Source: Agreia sp. COWG
GTDB lineage: Bacteria > Actinomycetota > Actinomycetes > Actinomycetales > Microbacteriaceae
DNA: 64,000 nt
NCBI RefSeq assembly: GCF_904528075.1
Contig: NZ_LR882035.1
Coordinates: 2,542,001-2,606,000, forward strand
Direction of reading: 5' to 3'
Shown here: positions 15,685 through 23,006 of the stretch, in pieces
Position numbering within the stretch: position 1 is the stretch's first letter
Layout of the letters: each line of letters starts with the position of its first letter
Made by a program: the position numbers and the translations under genes
The notes under the pieces: model-generated
Seen by the model: only the letters and a program-made list of their open reading frames with translations
Database searches by the model: none
Told to the model about the DNA's origin: nothing

Positions 15685-16280
15685 GCCTGTTCCTGAAGAA
15701 CACCATCGATGAGGGATTCGAGAATCGACACCTCTAGGACACGTCCCAGAATGCGTGCGGCGACGCGGCCTTCACGATCAAGGATCAGTGTCGTCGGTAC
15801 CGCATTCGGTGCAACGTCGCCGGCAAAGCTGAGTTGCGCATCACCATTGATGTCGATGATGGACGGGTAGGACACCCCGAACGTGGCCGAGAACTCCTTG
15901 GCTGTTGCTGCTTGGTCGCGCACGTTGACGCCGAGGAACTCGACGCCCTGGTCTTTCACTTTTTGGTACGTGTCTTCGAGGTCTGGTGCTTCCAGCCTGC
16001 AGGGCGCACAAGCGGCGTACCAAAAATTTACGACCAAGACATCGCCGGTGTAGCCGGCAGAGGTGATCGGCTCTCCGTTCTCGCCGGTTCCCGAGAACAC
16101 GATCGGTTCACCTCGTTCGTCTTCTTGTATCTCGAGAACGGACCCGTCGCCCGCGATGTAGCCCTTGTTATCACCCGCTGTGTACTGGTCGGCAAGGGAA
16201 TCGTTACTGCAGGCGGTCAGCAAACTCAAAGCCAGAACAAGGCCAAGAGTTGCCGAGGCTCTACTTCGCCAACGCGGCAT
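15681..16280 (-). CDS. TlpA/ResA-type thioredoxin lipoprotein
   Basis: 199 residues from the ATG at 16280 (MPRWRSRAS). Signal peptide with lipobox LLTAC, then a thioredoxin domain with the active site ACAPC (CxxC) and the cis-proline segment NAVPTTLILDREG. It is lipid-anchored outside, reduced by CcdA. An alternative start at 16313 would run deeper into the DsbA-like gene; even 16280 overlaps it by 20 bp. It is a client for the island's LspA and Lnt. Confidence 0.9.
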   Translation of the reverse strand: MPRWRSRASATLGLVLALSLLTACSNDSLADQYTAGDNKGYIAGDGSVLEIQEDERGEPIVFSGTGENGEPITSAGYTGDVLVVNFWYAACAPCRLEAPDLEDTYQKVKDQGVEFLGVNVRDQAATAKEFSATFGVSYPSIIDINGDAQLSFAGDVAPNAVPTTLILDREGRVAARILGRVLEVSILESLIDGVLQEQA

Positions 16281-16965
16281 CGAGCTGAGCTTTGAAGTCG
16301 TCGATGGACTCAATCGTCATCTGCTCGCCGTTGAGGAAAAAGCTCGGGGTCCCTTCCACTCCGAGAGCAACACCATCATTGAAATCGAGTTGCACCCTTT
16401 CGGTGGTGGCGGGGTCCGCGATCGCGGCGTCGTACTTCGCCATGTCTAAACCCAACGTTTCGGCATAGCTGCGGAACAGTTCCGTTTTGGGCTCTTGGCT
16501 CTCGCCCCACGTCTTCTGGGTTTCGAACATCATGCGGTACATCTCTTCGAACTTTCCCTGCTGCGCGGCAGCTTCGACGGCGATCGCAGCGTTGCGTGAG
16601 TTCTGATGCGCCGGGATTGGGAAGTAGCGGGTCACGAAGGTGATTCGACCGTCGTATTCCTCACGAAGCTGCTCCACGTAGGGGTAGAAGGCGCCGCAAG
16701 CCTCGCACTCGAAGTCAAGAAACTCGACCAGAGTGACCTTTCCGTCCTCCGCCGTATCCAGAATGTGGCTGTTCTCTCTCACCACCTGGGTCTCCGCGCT
16801 TGAGGCGGTGCGCTGGTTGACGGACGAGGTGACACTGACGGCGATGATGGAGACCAAGGCGGCGACGAGCACAAACACCCCACCCCAGATGGCAATTTTG
16901 GTTCGCCCTCGCATCGCACGGTCACGAGGTGGAGTCGGCGGTGATTTCTTCGGGTTCTGTGTCAT
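16261..16965 (-). CDS. DsbA-like membrane-anchored thiol oxidoreductase
   Basis: 234 residues. A basic start and one membrane helix (about 27-47) precede a DsbA-type domain (thioredoxin_4) with CEACG near residue 91-95, in FECEACGAFYPYV, and GTPSFFLNGE carrying the cis-proline. Probably forms or rearranges disulfides outside the membrane. It leads the tlpA-ccdA unit and lies 14 bp after the second M23 peptidase gene, so the four genes look like one operon. Confidence 0.9.
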   Translation of the reverse strand: MTQNPKKSPPTPPRDRAMRGRTKIAIWGGVFVLVAALVSIIAVSVTSSVNQRTASSAETQVVRENSHILDTAEDGKVTLVEFLDFECEACGAFYPYVEQLREEYDGRITFVTRYFPIPAHQNSRNAAIAVEAAAQQGKFEEMYRMMFETQKTWGESQEPKTELFRSYAETLGLDMAKYDAAIADPATTERVQLDFNDGVALGVEGTPSFFLNGEQMTIESIDDFKAQLDAALAK

Positions 16966-16979
16966 GGGGATCTTCTCGT

Positions 16980-18017
16980 TTAGTTTCTGCTGCTGATGAA
17001 CGCGTACGGATCAACGGGCGTCGACCCGACGTGGATCTCAAGATGCGTGTGAGCGCCCGTGGAGACCCCTGTATTGCCGACGGATCCGATCTGCTGGCCT
17101 GCTACAACAACCTGACCCTCCTCGACGGTGGGTGAACCGGTGAGCATGTGCCCGTACCAGCTGCTGACGTTCTGCCCATCGATGACGTGATCGATAACGA
17201 CATGAACCCCCAGTCCGCCTTGATCAGTGGCCTGAACAAGCCGAACGACCCCACCGGCGACTGCGCCGATCGGCGCCCCCTCACCCGGGGTGAAATCGAC
17301 CCCTTTATGGTCCGTACTTCCAATGCCTCCAGGCGACGAGCGAGGACCGAAGTAATCACTGATCGGCACCCCTACCGGGAAGGGCCACTGCACCGAGGAG
17401 CTCGGATTGTTGATGTACGTATCCGCCACGGAGATACCCGCAGCGACAGCCTGCTTCTTCGCCTCCGTGACCGTATACCCGTCGCGCGTCGCCGCAGGGC
17501 CCGTAACAGACGGAGAGGCGGCCATCGCTTGAGAAGACCGGATGGCTTCGAGCGGCGCCGCCACAACAAATGGACGAGGGACGGTCGTGGCAAGAGACGT
17601 ACCTGCGACAAGGAGAGCCGCTAGCGTCATCGCGACAACTGCGCGCCCGCGGCGCATCCGCGCAGGCGGCGACACGTGTCGCGGAATAGTCGACGAACCC
17701 GCCCCGCGATCGACCGGGGGATTGTGTGCTGGTTTTGACTTTAGTGACGGAGCCGAACTCGGAGCCTCGGATGAGATCACAGGTCTTTCACGACTCGTCT
17801 CTGCTGGCGCCACGGGCGAGAGTCGCACGGCAGAACGTTCGAGACTGAGAGCTTCCCGACGCGTTCGGGCGGGGGCGGCGGGTGCCTTGGGTGCGGGAAC
17901 GAGCGTGTCGTCTAAAGGCTGGGCGCCCCCGAGCCGCTCAAAGTGACGGAGTTGACGCCGGGTCAGGCTCGGCGGGTGTTCTGTACTTTCCAATTGGTTT
18001 GCTTCCACGCGTAACAT
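16980..18017 (-). CDS. M23 endopeptidase, membrane-anchored (island copy 2)
   Basis: 345 residues from the ATG at 18017. A cytoplasmic Pro/Arg-rich segment with LTRRQLRHFERLG, then a membrane helix (AVVAMTLAALLVAGTSL) and an outside M23 domain with DHKGVD, SWYGHM and AHTHLE, so all zinc ligands are present. It lacks the coiled coil of copy 1 and is of the type with a long cytoplasmic N-terminus. It heads the M23-dsbA-tlpA-ccdA run. Probably a peptidoglycan hydrolase acting at the membrane face. Confidence 0.9.
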   Translation of the reverse strand: MLRVEANQLESTEHPPSLTRRQLRHFERLGGAQPLDDTLVPAPKAPAAPARTRREALSLERSAVRLSPVAPAETSRERPVISSEAPSSAPSLKSKPAHNPPVDRGAGSSTIPRHVSPPARMRRGRAVVAMTLAALLVAGTSLATTVPRPFVVAAPLEAIRSSQAMAASPSVTGPAATRDGYTVTEAKKQAVAAGISVADTYINNPSSSVQWPFPVGVPISDYFGPRSSPGGIGSTDHKGVDFTPGEGAPIGAVAGGVVRLVQATDQGGLGVHVVIDHVIDGQNVSSWYGHMLTGSPTVEEGQVVVAGQQIGSVGNTGVSTGAHTHLEIHVGSTPVDPYAFISSRN

Positions 18018-18128
18018 CCGGCTCGAAAGCCAGAGGCCGACACAGAGACGTCCACAGAGGACGCGCAGAATAACTGTGACGGAATCCAACAACATGACGG
18101 GCGGCATGCAGGCCGCTTCCGGTCATGG

Positions 18129-18539
18129 TCAGACGCGTGAAACGCTCAGCTGATCGAGGGTAAAAGCCACAGGGCGAATCGAGCACGGTCGAGACAGCCC
18201 ACCCAACAGCAACAGCCGTAAGCGCTGCCCCGCACCGACAACCACTCGCAAAAAACGCGCAAGTCGGGCAAAAGCGATAGCACCGAGCGCACAGACAAGC
18301 CCCAGGGCCGCGCACAACAAAAGCTCGCCGACTGTGACGGGAGGTTGCTCCGAGGGCGAAATCGTCGCCGAACCCGTGTCGTTTACATCGAACGAGGCAG
18401 CTGACATTGCAGCGGCCGGCTGCGGGATCGTCCCCGTTCGTGCATCGAAAGCATGCATAGAGAGGAGCGTCAGAACCAAGGCAAGGCAGCCCACCAGGAC
18501 CACAAGTAGAGGACGACGCTGGGCTCGTGAATGAACCAC
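18129..18539 (-). CDS. Small two-helix membrane protein, DUF6153-like
   Basis: 136 residues from a GTG (18539) preceded by GGTGGGAG. First helix RPLLVVLVGCLALVLTLLS, a Ser/Thr/Asp-rich outside loop, second helix with LLLCAALGLVCALGAIAF and an Arg/Leu-rich tail. Same layout as 6771-7154 and, like it, directly upstream of an M23 gene on the same strand. A minus-strand TACTAT about 50 bp before the start may be its -10. Function unknown. Confidence 0.65.
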   Translation of the reverse strand: MVHSRAQRRPLLVVLVGCLALVLTLLSMHAFDARTGTIPQPAAAMSAASFDVNDTGSATISPSEQPPVTVGELLLCAALGLVCALGAIAFARLARFLRVVVGAGQRLRLLLLGGLSRPCSIRPVAFTLDQLSVSRV

Positions 18540-18637
18540 GCTCCCACCACCTTTCCTTATGCCGCCGTCGCTCTTCCACGACACAAGCTTTCATAGTACA
18601 GAATCGCTTGAACCCACGACTGGGAGATGCGTTATAA

Positions 18638-19213
18638 ATTCGACGCGCCAATTATCGATCACAGAACACCGCCGTTTACCGATCAAGTCCACAGGTCACC
18701 GGCCGAAGCAACAAGAAGATCTGGTGGAAATGCGCGGCCGGCCATCAGTGGCAGTCGACACCGAGCAACCGATTCATCGGAACCGGATGCACCAGGTGCG
18801 TAGGCGCACAAACCTCCCTCATCGAGATGTCATTTTTCGCTGCGTTCCAAGAGCAGCTGGGTGATCTACGAAACGGAGCAAGAGTTCTCGTAAATAAGCG
18901 CGGCAAACTCCGTTCCATGTCGATAGACATCCTCGGCACCTCCTACGGCCAGCGCTTCGTCATCGAGTATGACGGCGAGTACTACCACCGCGGCAAAACG
19001 GATCACGACTTGATCAAAACTGTGGCGCTCTTAGATGCCGGCTACGCCGTTGTCCGAATCAGAGAGAAGCCGCTCCCCGCGGTAGCGCTCAGTCACCCGC
19101 ATCTCCGGCAGATCGACTTCGGATACCCCCGAACACAAAAGGACTCCGGCATTAAAGCCATACTCGCGCCGGTGGTAGAGGAGGCCACCGAATGGCTTGA
19201 GAAGCTGAACTAA
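18638..19213 (+). pseudogene. 5'-truncated treble-clef (DUF4379) nuclease gene
   Basis: The frame is open from a stop at 18635-18637 but has no start codon before residue 63. It encodes QVTGRSNKKIWWKC, GHQW and GCTRC, a treble-clef zinc finger as in DUF4379, followed by a VSR/PD-(D/E)XK-like part with VIEYDGEYYHRG and AVVRIREKPLP. The in-frame ATG at 18827 lies after the zinc finger and would remove it. Full-length relatives have several treble clefs in front, so the 5' part was lost. Possibly a defence or homing nuclease in origin. Confidence 0.65.
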
Positions 19214-19296
19214 ACCGCGCTGCTCGCAGAAACAGGTGAATCGACTAGGGCAAAAATGCTCTGGCGAAGGACTTCCCGGGGGCACAAACTCGTCAG

Positions 19297-19428
19297 ATGG
19301 AGCGTAGCGAATGCGACCACCGATTTCGCCTCTTAGAACTCTGGCCGGGCTACGGCGATACATGGATGATCGTCTGCGATCTATGCGGCTGCTACACCCC
19401 CGTCGATCGCCGAGACATACCAGGATGA
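19297..19428 (+). CDS. 43-residue Cys-rich protein, possible
   Basis: ORF starting MERSECDHRFRLLELW and containing VCDLCGCY: two cysteine clusters (C-x-H and C-x2-C-x-C) at zinc-finger spacing, with a Trp/Gly-rich stretch between them. It could be a tiny zinc-binding protein or the remnant of a larger one. No clear ribosome binding site. Confidence 0.4.
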   Translation: MERSECDHRFRLLELWPGYGDTWMIVCDLCGCYTPVDRRDIPG

Positions 19429-19532
19429 AATTCAGGTTTTGTCACGCAGTACCGTCTTGACGGCCGGTCGACATTCGTTCCACGTGATCAGTTTTGATGA
19501 AGAGATGATTTCTACTGGTTCCTTTTGTTAAG

Positions 19533-19622
19533 GGGGCGAATCATTTGCCCTCTCGGCGACAATCATTTGGTCCCCTCAGGGGCGAATAATTTGCACCCTG
19601 AGGGGTCAAAATTTTTGTACCC
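19533..19622 (+). repeat. Four iteron-like repeats, about 23-bp period
   Basis: Four imperfect units beginning near 19533, 19556, 19579 and 19602. Units 1 and 3 share GGGGCGAATNATTTGC; unit 2 has GACAATCATTTGGTCCCC; unit 4 has GGGGTCAAAATTTTTGTACCC. Each has a G-rich left end, an AT core and a C-rich right end, so each is also partly palindromic. Spacing of two helical turns and the nearby replication-like gene suggest a plasmid-type origin or a control site for that protein. Confidence 0.6.
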
Positions 19623-19749
19623 AACGGTCACGGTTAGATTCGAAGAAGGCGATGGGTATATCGGAGTGGCGAAACGACTCAGACTCGTCACGTTCTAGTC
19701 GACCTACACCCCTCTATCGGTCACCTCCACGAAGATGGGCGGACGCGGT

Positions 19750-20217
19750 TCAGAAGGCATTTATGGTCTCCCATGACTCCCTTGCAGCGTCGCCCTCAAT
19801 CACATCCATAGACGCGAAGGTTGGTGCCAGCGGGCGAATCGCTCGGACAGCTGTCTGACGTTCTCGAGGCTTGCTCGGGATCAGGAGCTCATACACAGCA
19901 TTCTTTCCAGCTCGGCCATGGCTAACCCGCTTGATTGCGCCCTTGTCCACCAACTCCTTAATGGCGCGTTTCACCGCTCGTCGAGCCCCCTCGGAGGCAT
20001 TGTCCGGTGCACTGAAACCCAGCGCTGTCGCAAGTGAAATATGCCCCCCGAAATACCTACGGGGCTCAATTGCAGAGTCCTCAGAATCGAGGCATATGTG
20101 AGCCATCCAAAGAAAGACGACTTTGGCGCGATCACCCAGATTCAGCTCGGCTCCGAGCCTGAAGGCGTGGTTAGTGGCGTGATAACCCATATCCAGTCCC
20201 GGTAGGCGGAAGATCAC
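19750..20217 (-). CDS. Winged-helix replication-initiator-like protein
   Basis: 155 residues. The core LNLGDRAKVVFLWMAHICLD, a Gly/Tyr loop (YFGGHISLATALGF) and ARRAVKRAIKELVDKGAIKR, followed by a wing (GKNAVYELL), have the pattern of winged-helix DNA-binding proteins used by small actinobacterial plasmids and prophages for replication start. The GTG at 20217 has GAGGG at good spacing; an ATG at 20190 is an alternative. It lies between the repeat array and the excisionase-like gene, so it is part of the element's maintenance module. A purely regulatory role cannot be excluded. Confidence 0.55.
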   Translation of the reverse strand: MIFRLPGLDMGYHATNHAFRLGAELNLGDRAKVVFLWMAHICLDSEDSAIEPRRYFGGHISLATALGFSAPDNASEGARRAVKRAIKELVDKGAIKRVSHGRAGKNAVYELLIPSKPRERQTAVRAIRPLAPTFASMDVIEGDAARESWETINAF

Positions 20218-20247
20218 CCTGGTTCCCTCTGAAAAAGGCCCTGAGTG

Positions 20248-20475
20248 TCACCACCTCGGATCTGCCTGATCGGAAACGGACTGCTCAAGAAATTCAGCGA
20301 CGTCAGTCACCCGATAGAGAATCGTGCGGCCTATCTTGAGAAATCTTGGTCCTGTGCCCCTCGTCCGCATCGCTGCCAAGGCTCCACGTGATTTGTGCAT
20401 GACTTCTGCCGCGTCGCCAATCGTCAGAAATTCACGCGCCTCTAATTTGAGGTCTTCTTTAGTCATCTCTGACAT
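20248..20475 (-). CDS. xis: Excisionase-like helix-turn-helix protein
   Basis: 75 residues from the ATG at 20475, preceded by GGAAAGAAG. EFLTIGDAAEVMHKSRGALA and RFLKIGRTILYRVTDVAEFL show the MerR-like helix-turn-helix of HTH_17/excisionase proteins. It diverges from the integrase gene over 182 bp, the usual place for a directionality factor. It would bias the integrase toward excision. It could also act as a repressor. Confidence 0.75.
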   Translation of the reverse strand: MSEMTKEDLKLEAREFLTIGDAAEVMHKSRGALAAMRTRGTGPRFLKIGRTILYRVTDVAEFLEQSVSDQADPRW

Positions 20476-20533
20476 TTCCCACTTCTTTCCGGTGTCCACG
20501 AACCCACTCGGTGTGAGTCAACGTGAGCGCGGT

Positions 20534-20565
20534 ATCTCCCCGTGCACCGACATACACGGGGGATC
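20534..20565. promoter_or_regulatory. Hairpin in the int/xis divergent region
   Basis: ATCTCCCCGTG and CACGGGGGATC face each other across about ten bases. It may be a binding site for the excisionase or integrase arm domain, or a stem affecting the int message. No T-run follows. Confidence 0.35.
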
Positions 20566-20657
20566 TCGCCGAAAACGCACTCCAGTCCGAAAACTAAAAG
20601 AGCGTCGGCGGCAACACGTATGTTAAATCGGAACCAACAAGGTGAAAGAGGAGCCGT

Positions 20658-21782
20658 ATGGCTGGAAGTGTTAGGCCGATCGACGCTTCATCGGGCAAGA
20701 AACGGTACGAGGTCAGATGGAGAGACCCCGAGCGACGGTCACGTGAGAAAGTTTTCGACACCAAGCGTGAGGCTGATCTCTTTTTGGCGAGCGTGCAGAT
20801 ATCAGTGGCGAAAGGTGAGTACATAGACGCCAAGGCGTCTAAGGCACTTATCTCGGACCTGGGCACAAGCTGGCTCGCGGGACAGACTCATCTGAAACCT
20901 TCATCTTTGAAGCCCATTGAGATCGCTTGGCGCCTTCACGTCTCACCTTCGTGGGGCAGGACACCAGTGGGTCTGGTTCAGCACAGCAGGGTCCAGGCCT
21001 GGGTATCGGCGCTGACAACGGAGAAAGGGCTCAGCGCAACATCCGTTCTGAGGGCATATGGCGTTCTCGCGGCCATCTTGGATGTGGCCGTGAAGGATCG
21101 GCGGATTCCGTCGAACTCGGCGCGCGGCGTCAACTTGCCCCGGAAGGTCGGAAAACCGCGTGTGTACCTCACGCATAAGCAGGTTGATTCAGTCGCTGGC
21201 TTTGCCTCAGACAAAGCGCCTCTTGTCCTATTTCTGGCTTACACAGGGCTTCGCTGGGGAGAACTGACCGGCCTCCGGGTCGGGCATGTCGACCTTGGAC
21301 GTCGACGATTCAATGTCGAAGAGAACGCCGTGGACGTTGGCGGCACAATTTACGTGGGGACTCCCAAAAGCCACTCAAACCGAAGTGTCCCGTATCCGGC
21401 TTTCTTGGACAGACACGTGCAGGCATGTATCGCCAACAAGCGCCGAGACCAGCTCGTGTTTGGCGACGGCATCGATCACGTTCGTTCACCGCACGGCGTT
21501 CGTGGATGGTTCATCTCCGCAGTCAAAAAGGCACAACAACTAGATCCGGACTTGCCGAGGGTCACTATCCATGATTTACGACATACAGCCGCGTCGTTAG
21601 CAATCAGCGCCGGCGCGAACGTCAAGGCAGTTCAGAGAATGCTCGGGCATGCGTCGGCAGCCATGACCTTGGACACCTATGCGGATCTCTTCCCTGATGA
21701 CCTAGACGGTGTAGCGGAGTCGCTTAACTCTGCATGGGAAAAAGCAAATGTGGGGAATCTGCGGGGTACGGCCACCTTATAG
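20658..21782 (+). CDS. int: Tyrosine recombinase (site-specific integrase)
   Basis: 374 residues. N-terminal AP2-like arm-binding domain (MAGSVRPIDASSGKKRYEVR), a SAM-like core-binding domain (about 60-150) and a catalytic domain with Arg near 199 (YTGLRWGE), HDLRH near 305-309, GH near 331 and the nucleophile in TLDTYADLF near 341. All catalytic residues are visible. AGAGGAG precedes the ATG. The gene ends 58 bp from the 3' end of tRNA-Ser, which is very probably the attachment site. Confidence 0.95.
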   Translation: MAGSVRPIDASSGKKRYEVRWRDPERRSREKVFDTKREADLFLASVQISVAKGEYIDAKASKALISDLGTSWLAGQTHLKPSSLKPIEIAWRLHVSPSWGRTPVGLVQHSRVQAWVSALTTEKGLSATSVLRAYGVLAAILDVAVKDRRIPSNSARGVNLPRKVGKPRVYLTHKQVDSVAGFASDKAPLVLFLAYTGLRWGELTGLRVGHVDLGRRRFNVEENAVDVGGTIYVGTPKSHSNRSVPYPAFLDRHVQACIANKRRDQLVFGDGIDHVRSPHGVRGWFISAVKKAQQLDPDLPRVTIHDLRHTAASLAISAGANVKAVQRMLGHASAAMTLDTYADLFPDDLDGVAESLNSAWEKANVGNLRGTATL

Positions 21783-21790
21783 ACAAAGAC

Positions 21791-21837
21791 AAAGCCCCCA
21801 CATCCCTGTAAATACGGGGATTGCGGGGGCTTTTTCT
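21791..21837. terminator. Terminator between int and tRNA-Ser
   Basis: AAAGCCCCC (21791-21799) pairs with GGGGGCTTT (21825-21833), with an inner ATCCC/GGGAT pairing, and TTTTTC follows on the + strand. It ends int and, read from the other side, the tRNA transcript. Confidence 0.85.
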
Positions 21838-21927
21838 TGGCGGTACCGGTGGGATTTGAACCCACGGTGCTCTTTCAAGCACACAACTTTTCGAGAGTTG
21901 CACCTTCGGCCGCTCGGACACGGTACC
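21838..21927 (-). tRNA. tRNA-Ser(CGA)
   Basis: Class II tRNA with long variable arm. Acceptor GGTACCG pairs with CGGTACC; the anticodon stem is CAACT/AGTTG with loop CTCGAAA, giving anticodon CGA (reads UCG). Discriminator G and an encoded CCA (21838-21840) are present. It marks the right boundary of the island; the tRNA is intact because the crossover restores its 3' end. Confidence 0.95.
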
Positions 21928-22074
21928 GGGGACGAGTGTAGTCGCCAGGCACGGTTCGCGCGAATCCGTGAGGCCCCCTCGCACCCCGGAATGGGCGCAT
22001 CCGAGGTGTTAGCCTTGCCTAAGTTGGGCGCGTCAAAACCTTCGCGCCCTCTCACTGAAAGGGTTCATATCTCT

Positions 22075-22839
22075 ATGAGCTTCATCCGTTCCGCCGCGCT
22101 CGAGAAGACCGGCTACGTCGTCCTCGACCGCCACGACCAGTCGGCCGATCCGAAAGAGTGGCTCGACCTCGAGTACGTCGACTGGAAGTCGTCGGGCGAC
22201 ACGCGCTTCGCCCCTCTCGCGAGTGCGTTCGGCGAGATGGAATGCAACGGATTCTGGAACCACACCCCCGCCCGCACCGATAAAGACGGCGTGTGGGTCG
22301 AGGCGAACGTCGTGAAGGCCCCGGTCTTGAAGGCCCGTGCCGAGGAGCCCGGCGCCAACATCGGTCGCTGCCGCGTGATCGAGCTACAGCCCAATACGTA
22401 TGCGACCGCCCTGTACAACCTGCACCAGGACGACAACAACCGGCTGAACCCCGACGGAACCGGCTGGATCGTTCGGGCGTTCTTCAACCTCTCGAACGAC
22501 GAGAGCTCCTACGTCATCTTGCGCGAGAACCGCTTCGATCCCGACACCGAGGTGCGCATCGAGCTTCCCGCCGGGGCCCAGCTGATCGTCGACACGCAGC
22601 GGCTGTGGCACGCCATCTGGCACCAGGGGCCCGAGCCGCGCTACTGCCTCATCACGTCGTACACCTCGGGCCCCGAGCTCGACGCGTACATCGAGAAGTA
22701 CCACGGCAACCCGAACCACGTGAACCCGTACCTCGACCCCCAGATCATCGAAGACGGCCAGTCCGAGGTGCGCCGCCGCCTCGCCGAGCGCGCCGCAGCT
22801 CTGGCATCGAAGGGGCGCACCTACGACGACGGCGAATAG
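22075..22839 (+). CDS. 2OG-dioxygenase-like cupin-fold protein
   Basis: 254 residues, start set by GAAAGGG seven bases upstream. The middle has YNLHQDDNNRLNPDGTG, a possible His-x-Asp metal pair, followed by a beta-rich stretch, LWHAIWH and PRYCLITSY, a possible distal His and Arg. This order resembles the jelly-roll core of Fe(II)/2-oxoglutarate oxygenases, but I could not confirm the family. First gene to the right of the island. Confidence 0.55.
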   Translation: MSFIRSAALEKTGYVVLDRHDQSADPKEWLDLEYVDWKSSGDTRFAPLASAFGEMECNGFWNHTPARTDKDGVWVEANVVKAPVLKARAEEPGANIGRCRVIELQPNTYATALYNLHQDDNNRLNPDGTGWIVRAFFNLSNDESSYVILRENRFDPDTEVRIELPAGAQLIVDTQRLWHAIWHQGPEPRYCLITSYTSGPELDAYIEKYHGNPNHVNPYLDPQIIEDGQSEVRRRLAERAAALASKGRTYDDGE

Positions 22840-23006
22840 CCTGAGAGCTGCCCCACACCCCCTAACGCGCGGAGGCCATTCTCAGCAGAGCGTCGCGCTG
22901 CGTTAACGTCACGTTTGCTGCCGTCTCCCCTCGTCTGATTAGCGTTCTCGTCGGCCCACCAGCAGAACACCCTCTGCTGGCACCCCGAACCCGAACGAGG
23001 ATCACC

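Larger units (their letters stand above)
1..21837. mobile_element. Integrated metal-resistance island at tRNA-Ser(CGA), left end not in window
   Basis: The right boundary is supported by a tyrosine recombinase (20658-21782) reading toward the 3' end of a tRNA-Ser gene, an excisionase-like gene, a replication-like winged-helix gene and an iteron-like array. The cargo is metal-transport and envelope genes with lower GC by eye than the DNA right of the tRNA. I did not find a second copy of the tRNA 3' end inside the window, so the left attachment site is probably outside it. Integrated plasmid, ICE and genomic island are all possible labels; no conjugation genes are visible here. Confidence 0.75.

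Noticed and set aside
6840-15810. GGTACC sequences as candidate left attachment sites
   Set aside because: Only six to eight bases match the tRNA 3' end; the flanks do not.
18827-19213. Treating the ATG at 18827 as a proper gene start
   Set aside because: The same frame upstream encodes a treble-clef zinc finger, so the ATG is internal to a truncated gene.
22969-22990. CCAGCAGA/TCTGCTGG hairpin before the tyrosine phosphatase gene
   Set aside because: Short 8-bp stem with no T-run; not enough to call a terminator or riboswitch.
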